Shown here piece by piece: positions 47,265 to 55,784 of a stretch of 64,000 bases of DNA (position 1 is the stretch's first letter; each line of letters starts with the position of its first letter). A program made the position numbers and the translations under genes. Under the pieces are notes generated by a model. The model ran no database searches and had not been told where the DNA came from. It worked only from the letters and a program-made list of their open reading frames with translations. This DNA is from Nocardioides sp. LHD-245 (GTDB taxonomy: Bacteria; Actinomycetota; Actinomycetes; Propionibacteriales; Nocardioidaceae), in contig NZ_JAVFWN010000002.1 in the NCBI RefSeq assembly GCF_030929495.1, positions 186,001 through 250,000 on the forward strand, read 5' to 3'.

Positions 47265-48059
47265 CGCGTCGGGGACCAGGAGCGCGGCCGCCACGACATC
47301 GATCACCCGCGGGTCCAGGGCCATGCCGATGTGCGACGCCCGGACCTCGACGGCGACACCGGCGGGATCGATGCAGGCCCGCCAGTCGACGATCCCGTCG
47401 CGGCGCGAGTAGATGTTGGTCATCGCCACGTCGGCACGCAGCGGCTCCTGCGACTCGGTGAAGCTCAGGTGCGCGCACTCCCCCGCGACGCAGTCCTCGC
47501 TCAGCAGACCGGGGACCCCGACGTCGGAGAGCCGGTTGAGCAGTCGCACCCCGCGGGTCAGCAGGGCGTGATGGGCCGCCGGCGCCCGCATCGGGCTGCC
47601 CAGGGTGACGATGCCCGACACCAGGTCGGGTCGTCGGGCGGCGAGACCGCGGGCGATCATCCCGCCGAGGCTGTGACCGACGATCAGGACCCGGGCGTCG
47701 CGCCGCTCGGCGATCCGCTCCAGACGGGTCTCGAGGGCCAGCGCCGAGCCGAGGGTGCAGCCGATGTTGGCGTGGATCTGTGAGCGATAGGTGCGGAACC
47801 CGCGGCCGCGCAGGTCCCGGGCCATGGCGGTGAGGGTCCAGTCGCCGGCCAGGAAGCCCGGGATCAGCAGGACGGGCTCGGCGAGCCGCTCGGCCGAACG
47901 CACCGCGACCGGGGTACGACGCCGCGCGCGTCGGGTCACGCCACTGCGGGCCGCGAGCCGGCCGGCCTCGGTCACGACACTGCCCTCGCGCAGCAGCGCG
48001 GCCAGCGCCGGGCGGCCGTAGCCGTCCGGCAGGAGCCAGGGTGCCAAGGTGTTGCTCAC
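47229..48059 (-). CDS. lipase-like alpha/beta hydrolase
   Basis: Hydrolase of 276 residues resembling triacylglycerol lipases of the LipA/EstA group. PVLLIPGFLAGDWTLTAMARDL provides the oxyanion strand, and VLIVGHSLGGMIARGLAAR is the nucleophile elbow. SRRDGIVDWRACIDP is the likely acid loop, and ASHIGMALDPRVIDV holds the catalytic His. No signal peptide is evident. I chose the GTG at 48059 because TACGGT is 7 nt upstream; a TTG at 48089 is the longer alternative. Its last codons lie in a transcription-terminator hairpin. It is divergent from another alpha/beta hydrolase. Confidence 0.87.
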   Translation of the reverse strand: MSNTLAPWLLPDGYGRPALAALLREGSVVTEAGRLAARSGVTRRARRRTPVAVRSAERLAEPVLLIPGFLAGDWTLTAMARDLRGRGFRTYRSQIHANIGCTLGSALALETRLERIAERRDARVLIVGHSLGGMIARGLAARRPDLVSGIVTLGSPMRAPAAHHALLTRGVRLLNRLSDVGVPGLLSEDCVAGECAHLSFTESQEPLRADVAMTNIYSRRDGIVDWRACIDPAGVAVEVRASHIGMALDPRVIDVVAAALLVPDARRTGQFGRDSA

Positions 48060-48066
48060 GTCACAG

Positions 48067-48072
48067 ACCGTA
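48067..48072 (-). promoter_or_regulatory. -10 box of the lipase-like gene
   Basis: TACGGT on the minus strand, 7 nt before GTG 48059. It lies 4 nt from the inverted repeat at 48076 and could be blocked by a factor bound there. Confidence 0.4.
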
Positions 48073-48075
48073 CCC

Positions 48076-48091
48076 AGTTGAAAGGACAACT
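48076..48091. promoter_or_regulatory. inverted repeat between divergent hydrolase genes
   Basis: AGTTG-AAAGGA-CAACT, with perfect 5-bp arms, sits in the 57-nt region between the two starts. It is a candidate operator for both genes; no regulator gene is adjacent. Confidence 0.4.
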
Positions 48092-48116
48092 ACCCGCATT
48101 TCGGCACACTGGGGGC

Positions 48117-49019
48117 ATGACCGTCTCGGACGAGCTGCTGGCCCCCGTGTCCCCCGGCGTCGAGCTGTGCTACCAGACCTTCGGCGACCCCGCCGGCGAG
48201 CCGCTGCTGCTGGTGATGGGGCTGGGCGGACCGATGACCTGGTGGCCGCGGGAGCTGTGTGAGGGACTGGCGGAGGCCGGCTTCCACGTCGTGCGCTACG
48301 ACAACCGCGACACCGGCCGCTCGACCCGGATGAGTGGACGGGTGACCACGGGACGGCTGGCCCGGGCCTTCGTCGGCGCGCCCGGCCCGGCGCCGTACTC
48401 CATCGGAGACCTGGCGGGCGACGCCTTCGGCCTGCTCGACCATCTCGGCCTCGACTCCGCCCATGTCGTGGGTATCTCGATGGGCGGCATGGTCGCGCAG
48501 ACGATGGCGCTCGAGGCTCCAGGCCGGGTGCGCAGCCTGACCAGCATGATGTCGACCACCGGACGGCGCGGCGTCGGCTGGCAGAGCCCCGCACTGCTGC
48601 CCACCCTGGTCACCCCGCGCGGCCCGGGCCGGGAGGCCTACATCCGCCGTGCGCTGGTCGTGTGGCGGATCATCGGCTCCCCCGGCTTCCCGCTGGACGA
48701 GGCCGAGCTGCGTCGCCGCGCCGGCGAGACCTGGGACCGCGGCATCGACGAGGCCGGCGTCCTGCGGCAGATGATGGCCGTGCTCACCCAGCCCGACCGC
48801 ACCCGCCGCCTGGCGGACCTGCGGGTGCCGACCCTGGTCATGCACGGACTGGCGGACAAGATGGTCCACGTGTCCGGCGGACGAGCGAGCGCCACGGCGA
48901 TCCACGGCGCCGAGCTGGTCGTGATCCCGGGGTGGGGCCACGACCTGCCGGCCGCGCTGTTCCCGACCTTCACCCGCGGCATCCGGCGCACGGCGGACCG
49001 GGCGCGCCGGCCGGCCTGA
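48117..49019 (+). CDS. alpha/beta hydrolase (epoxide hydrolase/esterase-like)
   Basis: Hydrolase of 300 residues. LLLVMGLGGPMTWWP is the oxyanion strand, VVRYDNRDTGRSTRM the typical following turn, and VVGISMGGMVAQTMALEAP the nucleophile elbow. VPTLVMHGLADKMV has the catalytic Asp and IPGWGHDLPAALFP the His. A lid of about 90 residues lies in between. The family includes esterases and polyketide-tailoring enzymes of the aclacinomycin methylesterase type; the substrate is unknown. It is divergent from the lipase-like gene and converges with sugC. Confidence 0.9.
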   Translation: MTVSDELLAPVSPGVELCYQTFGDPAGEPLLLVMGLGGPMTWWPRELCEGLAEAGFHVVRYDNRDTGRSTRMSGRVTTGRLARAFVGAPGPAPYSIGDLAGDAFGLLDHLGLDSAHVVGISMGGMVAQTMALEAPGRVRSLTSMMSTTGRRGVGWQSPALLPTLVTPRGPGREAYIRRALVVWRIIGSPGFPLDEAELRRRAGETWDRGIDEAGVLRQMMAVLTQPDRTRRLADLRVPTLVMHGLADKMVHVSGGRASATAIHGAELVVIPGWGHDLPAALFPTFTRGIRRTADRARRPA

Positions 49020-49028
49020 CCATCGCGG

Positions 49029-50243
49029 TCAGGCGCTCACCCCGGCGCCCGCCCCCTCCCGTCCGGGCAGCCGTCCTGCGCGGGTGTGGTCGACGGTGAG
49101 GTTCTCTCCCGACGCCGGGTCGAAGAGGTGGATCCGGCGACCGTCGACCCAGATCTCGGCGTCCTGTCCCTCCGCGATCCGGCTGGCGCCGTCGAGCGAG
49201 ACGACGAGCTGGGTGCGCATCGCCTCGCCGTCGAGGTCCTTCTCCAGCTGGTGCAGCTGCTGCTTCACCTCGTCGGGCGCCTCGAACGGGATGTAGGCGT
49301 AGGTCTCGTTGCCCAGCCACTCGACGGCATCCACCTTCGCGGAGAAGGTCGACCCGGTGCGGCCCTCGGCGGCGGCCAGGGAGGCGTCCTCGAAGTGCTC
49401 GGGCCGGATGCCGGCGATGAGCAGGCCGCGCCCGGCGGACCGCTCGGCCTTCTCGGCCGGGATGTCGACGCTGCCGAACGGCAGCTGCACCCGGTTGCCC
49501 TCGACGGTGGCCGGCAGGAAGTTCATCGGTGGTGAGCCGATGAAGCCGGCGACGAACAGGTTGCCGGGGTTCTCGTAGAGCTCGCGCGGCGTCGCGAGCT
49601 GCTGGAGGAGTCCGCGCTTGAGGACGGCGACCCGGTCACCGAGGGTCATCGCCTCGGTCTGGTCGTGGGTCACGTAGACGGTGGTGATGCCGAGCCGCTT
49701 CTGCAGCCGGGCGATCTCGGTGCGCATCTGGCCGCGCAGCTTGGCGTCGAGGTTGGACAGCGGCTCGTCGAAGAGGAACGCGTCGGCCTGCCGGACGATC
49801 GCCCGGCCCATGGCGACCCGCTGCCGCTGGCCGCCGGAGAGGTTGCCGGGCTTGCGCTCGAGGTGCTCGTCGAGCTCCAGGGTGGCCGAGGCCTCCCGCA
49901 CCAGTCGGTCGACCTCGCTGTCCGGCTTCTTGGCCAGCCGGAGCGGGAAGGCGATGTTCTCGTAGACCGTCAGGTGCGGGTAGAGCGCATAGTTCTGGAA
50001 CACCATGGCGAGGTTGCGCTCGCGCGGCGCGAGGTCGTTGACCCGCTTGTCCCCGATCATCATGTCGCCCGAGGTGATGTCCTCCAGGCCCACGATCATC
50101 CGCAGCAGGGTGGACTTCCCGCAGCCGGAGGGGCCGACGAGGATCATGAACTCCCCGTCGGCGACGTCGATCGAGACGTCGTTGACGGCCGGGAAGCCGT
50201 CGCCGTACTGCTTGACGATGTTCTTCATCGTGATGGCAGCCAT
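49029..50243 (-). CDS. sugC: sugar ABC transporter ATP-binding protein, MsmK/UgpC/SugC type
   Basis: ATPase of 404 residues that energises the two permeases upstream. Walker A GPSGCGKSTLLRMIVGLE, signature LSGGQRQRVAMGRAI, Walker B AFLFDEPLSNLD. Two OB-fold/TOBE regions follow (about 235-370), with SPPMNFLPATVEG and GIRPEH, where sugar-uptake ATPases are often regulated. The ATG lies 7 nt after the sugB-like stop. It is last in the order binding protein, permease, permease, ATPase, as in mycobacterial lpqY-sugABC. Symbol assigned by this synteny. Confidence 0.9.
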   Translation of the reverse strand: MAAITMKNIVKQYGDGFPAVNDVSIDVADGEFMILVGPSGCGKSTLLRMIVGLEDITSGDMMIGDKRVNDLAPRERNLAMVFQNYALYPHLTVYENIAFPLRLAKKPDSEVDRLVREASATLELDEHLERKPGNLSGGQRQRVAMGRAIVRQADAFLFDEPLSNLDAKLRGQMRTEIARLQKRLGITTVYVTHDQTEAMTLGDRVAVLKRGLLQQLATPRELYENPGNLFVAGFIGSPPMNFLPATVEGNRVQLPFGSVDIPAEKAERSAGRGLLIAGIRPEHFEDASLAAAEGRTGSTFSAKVDAVEWLGNETYAYIPFEAPDEVKQQLHQLEKDLDGEAMRTQLVVSLDGASRIAEGQDAEIWVDGRRIHLFDPASGENLTVDHTRAGRLPGREGAGAGVSA

Positions 50244-50250
50244 CAGTGGT

Positions 50251-51096
50251 TCACCCCTTCACGGCGCCGGAGGTCAGGCCGGCGACGATCTTGCGCTGGA
50301 AGATCAGGACGATGACGACGATCGGGATGGTCGCGATGACCGCTCCCGCGGCGAGCAGCGAGGCCGGCCGGTTGAACGGGTCGGAGCCGACGAAGAACGA
50401 CAGGGACGCCGGGATCGGGCGGGCGTTCTCGGTCGAGGTGAGCGAGATACCGAACACGAAGTCGTTCCAGGCGAAGAAGAAGGTCAGGATCGCGGCGGTG
50501 AAGACGCCCGGCGCCGCCAGCGGCACGATCACCTTGCGGAAGGCCTGCCACGACGTCGCGCCGTCGACCTGCGCGGCCTGCTCCATCTCCCACGGGATCT
50601 CCCGGAAGAACGCCGACAGCGTCCAGATGGCCAGCGGCAGGGTGAACGACATGTACGGGATGATCAGGCCCGGCCAGGTGTCGTAGAGCCCGATCGCCCG
50701 CCACATGTCGAACAGCGGGCCCACCAGCGAGACCACCGGGAACATCGCGATCGCCAGGGCGATGGTGAGCACGGCCTTCTTGCCGCGGAACTCCAGCCGG
50801 GCGATCGCGTACGCCGCCAGCGTGGCCACGACGACCGAGAGCAGGGTCGCGATCAGACTGATGCCGATCGAGTTGAAGATCGCGCGGCGGAACTGCTCGT
50901 TGTCCCACACCGCCTGGTAGTTGTCCCATCCCGCGCCACCCCCGTCGGAGGGGAAGAAGCCCGGGCTGCCGTTGGTGATCGCGGTCTCGGACTTGAAGGA
51001 CAGCGAGATGATCCAGGCCACGGGCAGCAGGCACCAGATCATGATCAGGACGCAGCCGACGATGATGCCGACCCGGTTGCGGAGCTGGTTCTTCAT
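50251..51096 (-). CDS. sugB: sugar ABC transporter permease, SugB-like
   Basis: Permease of 281 residues with six helices (first at about 8-28). The EAA loop reads EMEQAAQVDGATSWQAFRKVIVPLAAPG. FFFAWNDFVFGISL is the common fifth-helix motif of MalG-type permeases. It ends 7 nt before the ATPase gene and starts 4 nt after the SugA-like permease stop. It forms the channel with SugA. Confidence 0.92.
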   Translation of the reverse strand: MKNQLRNRVGIIVGCVLIMIWCLLPVAWIISLSFKSETAITNGSPGFFPSDGGGAGWDNYQAVWDNEQFRRAIFNSIGISLIATLLSVVVATLAAYAIARLEFRGKKAVLTIALAIAMFPVVSLVGPLFDMWRAIGLYDTWPGLIIPYMSFTLPLAIWTLSAFFREIPWEMEQAAQVDGATSWQAFRKVIVPLAAPGVFTAAILTFFFAWNDFVFGISLTSTENARPIPASLSFFVGSDPFNRPASLLAAGAVIATIPIVVIVLIFQRKIVAGLTSGAVKG

Positions 51097-51100
51097 CTCA

Positions 51101-52033
51101 TCACTCCTGCCGTGCCTGCGCCAGGTCGACGCGGAAGACCTTGACGATCGCGAACGCCACCACCAGGACCGAGAGGAACAGCAGCACCGAGAGCGCTGAG
51201 CCCATGCCGAGCTGGAACTGCTCGATGGTCTGGCGGTAGGTCAGGAAGCTGATCGACTCGGTCTTCACCGCGCCGGCGGTCATCACGAAGATGTTGTCGA
51301 AGATCCGGTAGGCGTCGAGGGCCCGGAACAGGACGGCGACCATGATCGCCGCCCGCATGTTCGGCAGGATCACCTTGGTCAGCCGCTGCGTCCAGGTGGC
51401 GCCGTCGACCTTCGCCGCCTCGATCATGTCCTCGCTGACCTGCGCCAGCCCGGCGAGCAGCAGCAGCGACATGAACGGGGTGGTCTTCCAGATCTCCGAG
51501 ACCATGATCGCGATCACCGCGGAGCCGGTCTCGCCGAACCAGTTGAAGTCGTCGCCGACGAAGGGCAGCCACCCGTTGACGAAGCCGTTCTGGAAGGAGA
51601 ACGCGAACTGCCACGCGAAGCCCGAGACCACGGTGATGATGCCGTACGGGATCAGGATCGAGGTCCGGATGATGCCGCGGGCGAAGATCACCCGGTGCAT
51701 GACCATGGCGAACGCGAAGCCGATCACCAGCTCGACGGCCACGGTCACCACCATGTAGAGAACGGTGATCGCGGTGGTCTGCCAGAACAGCGGGTCGGTC
51801 AGGGCGGTGAGGTAGTTGCTGACTCCGACGAAGTTGCGGTCGTCGGGGGCGGTGAGGGCGTAGTCGAAGGTGGACAGGTAGAGCGCCCGCAGCATCGGGA
51901 ACGCCGTCACCAGCAGCATCAGCACGATCGCGGGCGCGACCAGCTTCTGGCCCAGGCGGGTCTCCGCCCGGGAGCGGTCGCTGACTGCGGCCTTGGCGGG
52001 CTTGCCCTTGACGGGTGCGGTCACGGTGCTCAC
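51101..52033 (-). CDS. sugA: sugar ABC transporter permease, SugA-like
   Basis: MalF-type permease of 310 residues. A cytoplasmic N-terminus of about 30 residues rich in Lys and Arg precedes six helices. The EAA loop is EDMIEAAKVDGATWTQRLTKVILP, and RALDAYRIFDNIFVMT is the conserved segment before the last helices. The GTG at 52033 overlaps the stop of the binding-protein gene (GTGA), which fixes the start. Together with SugB and SugC it makes the importer complex. Confidence 0.92.
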   Translation of the reverse strand: MSTVTAPVKGKPAKAAVSDRSRAETRLGQKLVAPAIVLMLLVTAFPMLRALYLSTFDYALTAPDDRNFVGVSNYLTALTDPLFWQTTAITVLYMVVTVAVELVIGFAFAMVMHRVIFARGIIRTSILIPYGIITVVSGFAWQFAFSFQNGFVNGWLPFVGDDFNWFGETGSAVIAIMVSEIWKTTPFMSLLLLAGLAQVSEDMIEAAKVDGATWTQRLTKVILPNMRAAIMVAVLFRALDAYRIFDNIFVMTAGAVKTESISFLTYRQTIEQFQLGMGSALSVLLFLSVLVVAFAIVKVFRVDLAQARQE

Positions 52034-53364
52034 AGCAGCGACTTCCCTTCCAGCACGTCCTTCAGGTAGGTCGCCGACTCCTCCGGCGTCTTCGCCGGGT
52101 CGACCGAGTTCGGCGAGTGCCACTGCGCCTGGATGGCGCCCGAGATCATCGCGTAGAAGGCGCTCTTGGGCCGGGGGCCACCCTCGTCGACGCTGGTGCG
52201 GAACAGCTCGATGAGGTCGGCCGGGTAGTCACCGCTGGCGACCACCTTGTCGTAGGCCGCGTTGGTCGAGGGCATCAGGCCGTTGTCGAGCGCCAGGTCC
52301 ACCTGCGCCTGCTCCGAGGTGATGCAGCGGGCCGCCTCCATCGCGAAGTCGGGGTGCTCGCTGTAGGCACCGACGCCGATGTCGATCCCGCCGATCGGCG
52401 GCTTCGACTCCTCGCCCTCGACCGTCGCGGGGTAGCGGGCCCACCCGAGGTCGGCGAACTGCTGCTCGGTGACGTCTCCCCCGACCAGGCCCTCGTAGTT
52501 CTTGTAGACGAACGTCCAGTTGACCATGAACTCCCCGGCGCCGTCGGCCGGGAACATCTGCCCGAGGCTGGTGCCCTCGTTGGAGACCGTCAGGTCCGGC
52601 TGGGCCGCCTTCGAGTCGGCGAGCTCCTTGATGACCTCGGCGGCCTTGCGACCCGCGTCGGAGTCGATGTCGACCTTCGCGTCCCGCCCGGCCTCGGTGT
52701 CGGAGACGATGTCGCCGCCGGCGCCCTGGACCAGGGCGTTGATCCACACGACGTAGGCCTCGTACTTGTTGGCCTGGACGCCGACCGTGCCGCCGTTGTC
52801 GGCCGCGGCCTGGATCACCTGGTCCCAGGTGACCGGCTGGGTCATGTCGAGGCCGGCCGCCTGCGCGAGCGACTTGCGGTACCAGAGCACCTGGGTGTTG
52901 GCCCACAGCGGGATCGCGTAGACCTTGTCGTCCCAGGTGACGGTCTCGGCGGCGCCGGAGAGGTAGTCGCCCTCGCCCTCGACGCTGCCGGTGATCGCGT
53001 CGGCGAGGTCGCCGGTCACCTCCTGCAGCCAGCCCGCGTTGGCGAACTCCGCCACGAAGACGGGGTCGAGGTTCATCAGGTCGGTCGAGGAGTCCTCCGC
53101 CGCCAGGCGCCGGGCGAGCTGGGTGCGCTGGTCCGTGGCGCCGTTGGGGAGCAGCTGCACCTCGAGGTCGTAGTCGCCCGTGCTGCACTCCTTGGCGTAC
53201 TTCTCGAAGGTGTCGACCCCGTCGGGGTTGACGTACCAGTTGAGCACCGGCTTCCCGGACCCACCGCAGGCGGCGAGGCTCCCGGCCGCGAGCGCCCCGA
53301 CGACCGCGAGCGCGGCGCGTCGACGCCGGGATCCCCGTCCGAACGGACGGATCGTCGATCTCAT
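52030..53364 (-). CDS. lpqY: trehalose-type ABC transporter substrate-binding lipoprotein, LpqY-like
   Basis: Binding protein of 444 residues with a lipoprotein signal (AAGSLAAC, Cys33). QLARRLAAEDSSTDLM and VFVAEFANAGWLQEVT resemble the corresponding stretch of mycobacterial LpqY as I remember it, and the gene order matches lpqY-sugA-sugB-sugC. VQANKYEAYVVWINALVQGAGG and GEFMVNWTFV are further LpqY-like segments. Mycobacterial LpqY recycles trehalose shed from mycolates; this organism may use the system for trehalose or another disaccharide. Substrate assignment is inferred. A promoter is proposed at 53406-53434. Confidence 0.82.
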   Translation of the reverse strand: MRSTIRPFGRGSRRRRAALAVVGALAAGSLAACGGSGKPVLNWYVNPDGVDTFEKYAKECSTGDYDLEVQLLPNGATDQRTQLARRLAAEDSSTDLMNLDPVFVAEFANAGWLQEVTGDLADAITGSVEGEGDYLSGAAETVTWDDKVYAIPLWANTQVLWYRKSLAQAAGLDMTQPVTWDQVIQAAADNGGTVGVQANKYEAYVVWINALVQGAGGDIVSDTEAGRDAKVDIDSDAGRKAAEVIKELADSKAAQPDLTVSNEGTSLGQMFPADGAGEFMVNWTFVYKNYEGLVGGDVTEQQFADLGWARYPATVEGEESKPPIGGIDIGVGAYSEHPDFAMEAARCITSEQAQVDLALDNGLMPSTNAAYDKVVASGDYPADLIELFRTSVDEGGPRPKSAFYAMISGAIQAQWHSPNSVDPAKTPEESATYLKDVLEGKSLL

Positions 53365-53405
53365 CGCCTCGATCACCCCTCCCAGAGTGTGGCGTGTGTC
53401 ACCCA

Positions 53406-53434
53406 GTCCTACCCCCAGTCGGAGCCTTTGTCCA
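53406..53434 (-). promoter_or_regulatory. promoter of the lpqY-sugABC operon
   Basis: TGGACA (53434-53429), 17-nt spacer, TAGGAC (53411-53406) on the minus strand. The start site would lie about 35-40 nt before the lpqY ATG. GTGACACACGCCACAC just downstream may be a regulator site. Confidence 0.45.
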
Positions 53435-53481
53435 CGACCCCGTGCCGGACAGGTGCCCGTGACGTGCCGGTTCAGACGTCG

Positions 53482-53487
53482 TAGGTT
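53482..53487 (+). promoter_or_regulatory. -10 box of the DUF4032 gene
   Basis: TAGGTT lies 6 nt before ATG 53494, with no ribosome site; a leaderless mRNA is likely. Confidence 0.5.
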
Positions 53488-53493
53488 TCCGGC

Positions 53494-54696
53494 ATGGCGC
53501 TGCATGTCGTCGCCGCTCGCACCGACCCGGCCCTGTTCCGGCTGCCCTGGTCGCGCCCGCTGGCGGAATGGGAGGACTGGTACGTCGTGCCGCTCCCCCT
53601 CGGCCTGTCCCGGCACGTCGTGCGGGTGGTCCAGGTGAACCGGCAGTTCCTCGCGGCGAAGGAGACCGAGGAGGCGATCGCGCTGCGGGAGTACGACCTC
53701 CTGCGCGACCTCCAGCGCCTCGACCAGCCGGCCGTCGTACCCCGGGGCGTGGTGACGGGTCGGACCACCGCGGACGGCGAGCGGCTGCCCGCGGCCCTGC
53801 TCACCGAGCACCTGCACTACTCGCTCCCGTATCGCACCGTCTTCCAGCACGGGCTGCGGTCCGACCAGGTCCCGGCGCTGGTCGACGCGCTCGTCGTTCT
53901 CCTCGTGCGGCTGCACCTCGCGGGCTTCTTCTGGGGCGACGTCTCACTCTCGAACGCGCTCTTCCGCCGCAGCGCCGGGGGTTTCGCGGCCTTCCTCGTC
54001 GACGCCGAGACCGGTGAGCTGCGGTCGTCGGTGTCCGACGCGATGCGTGAGCAGGACGTGACGGTGGGGGTCGAGAACATCTTCGCCGAGCTGATGGACC
54101 TCCAGGCCAGCGGCGACACGGACATCGAGGTCGACGCGTTCGCGATCGTCGACCAGCTCGCGGAGCGCTACCACGCGCTGTGGGACGAGCTGACCGCCGT
54201 GGAGGAGTTCGGCGCCGACGAGTGGTACCGCGTCGAGCAGCGGATCGCGCGTCTCAACGACCTCGGCTTCGATGTCGACGAGCTGGACGTCCAGACGGAC
54301 TCGGACCGGGTCCGGATCCAGCCCAAGGTCGTCGAGGCCGGCCACCACCGGCGGGAGCTGCGCGAGCTCACCGGGCTGGTCGCCGAGGACAGCCAGGCCC
54401 GCAAGCTGCTCAACGACCTGGCGGCCTTCACCGCCCACGGCGGCTACGACGACGAGGACCGCGAGGTGGTCGCCCGACGCTGGCTGACCAGCGTCTACAC
54501 GCCGATCGTGGACCTGCTGCCGGCCGCGCTGCGTCGCGCCATCTCCGCCCCGGAGTACTTCCACGAGGTGATGGAGCACCGCTGGGCGCTCTCCGCCGAG
54601 GCCGGTCACGAGGTCGACATCTTCGACTCCGCGCGCGACTACGTCGCGAACGTGCTGCCCCATCGCCCGCCCGACACCCCGTCCGGGCTGGGCTAG
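53494..54696 (+). CDS. DUF4032 kinase-like protein
   Basis: Protein of 400 residues in the DUF4032 family, with protein-kinase-like features in the first 190 residues. VNRQFLAAKETEEAIALREYDLL fits the beta3-Lys/helix C region. LHLAGFFWGDVSLSNALFRR looks like the catalytic loop with Asp149, and FLVDAETGEL the metal-binding segment. The C-terminal DUF4032 part (about 200-400) is helical. It is cytoplasmic, with unknown substrate. It is divergent from the trehalose-type importer across 129 nt. In other actinobacteria DUF4032 genes also neighbour this importer, which suggests a shared role. Confidence 0.8.
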   Translation: MALHVVAARTDPALFRLPWSRPLAEWEDWYVVPLPLGLSRHVVRVVQVNRQFLAAKETEEAIALREYDLLRDLQRLDQPAVVPRGVVTGRTTADGERLPAALLTEHLHYSLPYRTVFQHGLRSDQVPALVDALVVLLVRLHLAGFFWGDVSLSNALFRRSAGGFAAFLVDAETGELRSSVSDAMREQDVTVGVENIFAELMDLQASGDTDIEVDAFAIVDQLAERYHALWDELTAVEEFGADEWYRVEQRIARLNDLGFDVDELDVQTDSDRVRIQPKVVEAGHHRRELRELTGLVAEDSQARKLLNDLAAFTAHGGYDDEDREVVARRWLTSVYTPIVDLLPAALRRAISAPEYFHEVMEHRWALSAEAGHEVDIFDSARDYVANVLPHRPPDTPSGLG

Positions 54697-54699
54697 CGG

Positions 54700-55728
54700 T
54701 CAGGGACGCCCGCGCAGGCCGAACGCGGCGACCAGCTCGTCGCGGGTGACCGGTCCGCGCGCCGCGAGCGCCCACAGCAGCAGCCGGGCCTTGACCGGTG
54801 ACAGCCAGCCGGCACCGACGGCGCCGCGGGCGGTGAGGTCGACCTCCGAGCCCGGATAGCCGTACATCGCCCGCCCCGTGGGGCCCGAACCGGTCCGCGA
54901 GGCGAAGACCACCGGGACCTGAGCGGCCGTCCGTCCCACGGCCTCGGCCATCCGCGCCGCCACGTGCCCCGCGCCGAAACCGGCGATGACCACCCCGTCG
55001 AGCCGGCTCGCCCCGTCAGCCCGGATCGCGTCGAGCACGGAGCCGTCGTCTCCGAGATAGGTCGCGACCAGCGGGACGCGCGGATCACCGGTCTCCTGGC
55101 CCGGGGACATCCGCAGCGGCGGCACCCGCGTGGCGGGCACGCCGTACACGACCTCTGCCTCGACGCAGCGGCCGATCGGCCCGAACACCGGGGAGCGGAA
55201 GGCGCCGGTCGACATCGAGTCGGTCTTCGCCACCCAGCGGGCCTGGTGCAGCTCGTCGTCGAAGGCGACGAGCACGCCGCGCTCCCGCGAGACCGGCGCC
55301 AGCGCGCAGCGCACGGCGGTGAGCAGGTTGGCCGGGCCGTCCGCGCCGGCGGCCTGCGACGAGCGCATCGCGCCCGTCACGACGAGCGGCTCGGGGCGGT
55401 CCCAGAACAGGTCGAGCAGGTAGGCCGACTCCTCCAGGGTGTCGGTGCCCTGCGTGACGACGACGCCCTGCGCACCCGCGTCGACGGCCGCCCGCGCCCA
55501 GCCGAGGGTCCGCAGGACCGTCGGCTCGTCGAGCGAGGGACTCGGCAGCCGGGCCAGCGTCTGGGCGCGGACGGTCGCGATCTCCGCCAGGCCCGGCACG
55601 GCGGCCGCGAGCCGCTCCGCGGTCAGGGTCGGCACGATCTCGCTGCCGTCGGCCGCGCTGGACGTCGACGCGATGGTGCCGCCGAGGGCGCCGATCGCCA
55701 CCGTGGGCCTGCTCTCGCCAGCCGTCAT
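54700..55728 (-). CDS. L-asparaginase family protein
   Basis: Amidohydrolase of 342 residues of the bacterial asparaginase family. The nucleophile Thr18 is in GALGGTIAS, and the second Thr-Asp pair (Thr95-Asp96) is in VTQGTDTLEE. GAMRSSQAAGADGPANL and ARWVAKTDSMSTGAF are the further active-site segments. No signal peptide is present, so it is probably the cytoplasmic form. The usual Ala-Met-Ser-Ala-Asp-Gly-Pro stretch is altered to Ala-Ala-Gly-Ala-Asp-Gly-Pro. It converges with the DUF4032 gene with 3 nt between the stops. Confidence 0.93.
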   Translation of the reverse strand: MTAGESRPTVAIGALGGTIASTSSAADGSEIVPTLTAERLAAAVPGLAEIATVRAQTLARLPSPSLDEPTVLRTLGWARAAVDAGAQGVVVTQGTDTLEESAYLLDLFWDRPEPLVVTGAMRSSQAAGADGPANLLTAVRCALAPVSRERGVLVAFDDELHQARWVAKTDSMSTGAFRSPVFGPIGRCVEAEVVYGVPATRVPPLRMSPGQETGDPRVPLVATYLGDDGSVLDAIRADGASRLDGVVIAGFGAGHVAARMAEAVGRTAAQVPVVFASRTGSGPTGRAMYGYPGSEVDLTARGAVGAGWLSPVKARLLLWALAARGPVTRDELVAAFGLRGRP

Positions 55729-55784
55729 GGCGCCATCTTCGCGGATGACGGCCGGATGTCGGCGCCCGGTGGGAGGCTGGCGCC

